Shown one piece after another: positions 6,551 to 6,795 of a stretch of 6,795 nucleotides of DNA. A program made the position numbers and the translations under genes. The notes under the pieces are model-generated. The model saw only the letters and a list, made by a program, of their open reading frames with translations, did no database searches and had not been told where the DNA came from. Source of the stretch: CAMPJU01 sp036675265 (lineage in GTDB: Bacteria > Pseudomonadota > Gammaproteobacteria > Xanthomonadales > Xanthomonadaceae); contig JAKFFJ010000069.1 in NCBI GenBank assembly GCA_036675265.1, positions 1 through 6,795 of the forward strand, in the 5' to 3' direction. Position 1 is the stretch's first letter; each line of letters opens with the position of its first letter.

Positions 6551-6795
6551 GTGCCGTCCGTTTCGTCGCCGCAGGGCCCTGCCGGGCCTGCCCACCTTCC
6601 GATGCCGCCGCTCGCGATCCGCGCGTACACCGCCACCACCGCGCTTGGGCGCGGGAACGCCGCGCAGCTGGAGGCGTTGCGCGCGGGCCGCAGCGGATTG
6701 CGTCGCAACGACTTCGGCCCTGTCGGCGCCGGCGGCGCGCCGCTGGATTGCTGGATCGGCCGGGTCGACGGCATCGAGGACGCCGCCCTGCCCGC
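6551..6795 (+). CDS. Beta-ketoacyl-ACP synthase, N-terminal part (gene continues beyond the right edge)
   Basis: Eighty-one complete codons are present, from GTG at 6551 to the window end. After a 17-residue Pro-rich lead (MPSVSSPQGPAGPAHLP) the sequence enters a thiolase-fold start: LAIRAYTATTALGRGN, then QLEALRAGRSGLRRNDF. It matches the ketosynthase pattern 'TG...G.G....W.AL.AGRSG', followed by LDCWIGRVDGIEDAALP. The family condenses malonyl-ACP with an acyl chain. This N-terminus resembles the FabB/F-like enzymes of xanthomonadin or aryl-polyene pigment clusters, which would fit a Xanthomonad, but no other cluster gene is visible. The Cys-His-His active site lies outside the window. Start choice: GTG with GGAG 6 nt upstream and a TATACT box; the ATG at 6602 is the alternative and would give a more usual N-terminus. 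It is transcribed divergently from the macroglobulin and probably regulated separately. Confidence 0.75.
   Translation, partial: MPSVSSPQGPAGPAHLPMPPLAIRAYTATTALGRGNAAQLEALRAGRSGLRRNDFGPVGAGGAPLDCWIGRVDGIEDAALP

Noticed and set aside
6200..6595. Minus-strand 131-codon open frame overlapping the ketosynthase start
   Set aside because: It is Arg/Ala-rich with no domain and runs across the ketosynthase start and promoter. Its tail reads protein-like, but its third-position G/C is lower than in the neighbouring frame.

Overview
This is GC-rich DNA (near 70% by eye) from a Gram-negative bacterium. The best guess is the Xanthomonadaceae/Lysobacteraceae (Lysobacter-Luteimonas-Xanthomonas group). 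That rests on the G/C-rich third codon positions, a receptor-like 'NPIDVSSVEST...VALLAPG' peptide of the kind found in TonB-dependent receptors of these bacteria, and a beta-ketoacyl synthase whose start resembles those of xanthomonadin/aryl-polyene clusters. The genus is inference.

Layout. At the left edge, on the minus strand, are the first 80 codons of an exported protein that looks like an S9-family (DPP-IV-like) serine peptidase; the gene runs out of the window. A 94-bp gap holding a perfect inverted repeat separates it from the dominant gene. That gene, also on the minus strand, encodes a 1930-residue bacterial alpha-2-macroglobulin and occupies 85% of the window. It has a signal peptide without lipobox, macroglobulin domains, an intact CWEQ thioester motif and a long bait region. 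A 423-bp region without a supported gene follows. At the right edge, divergent on the plus strand, is the start of a beta-ketoacyl-ACP synthase with a good -10 box and ribosome binding site.

How the genes may work together. Bacterial alpha-2-macroglobulins are periplasmic protease traps: cleavage of the bait region triggers a conformational change and the thioester links to the protease. Here the trap is followed on the same strand by an exported peptidase, so the two may be co-transcribed. The ketosynthase belongs to a different, divergent unit.

The most striking point is that the bait region, the part of a macroglobulin meant to be cut, carries peptide blocks that look like the N-terminal signature and TonB-box-like motif of Oar-type TonB-dependent receptors. 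The blocks seem to be in swapped order and are followed by a TonB-like proline run. This suggests an outer-membrane-receptor mimic used as protease bait or as an interaction site; that function is hypothesis.
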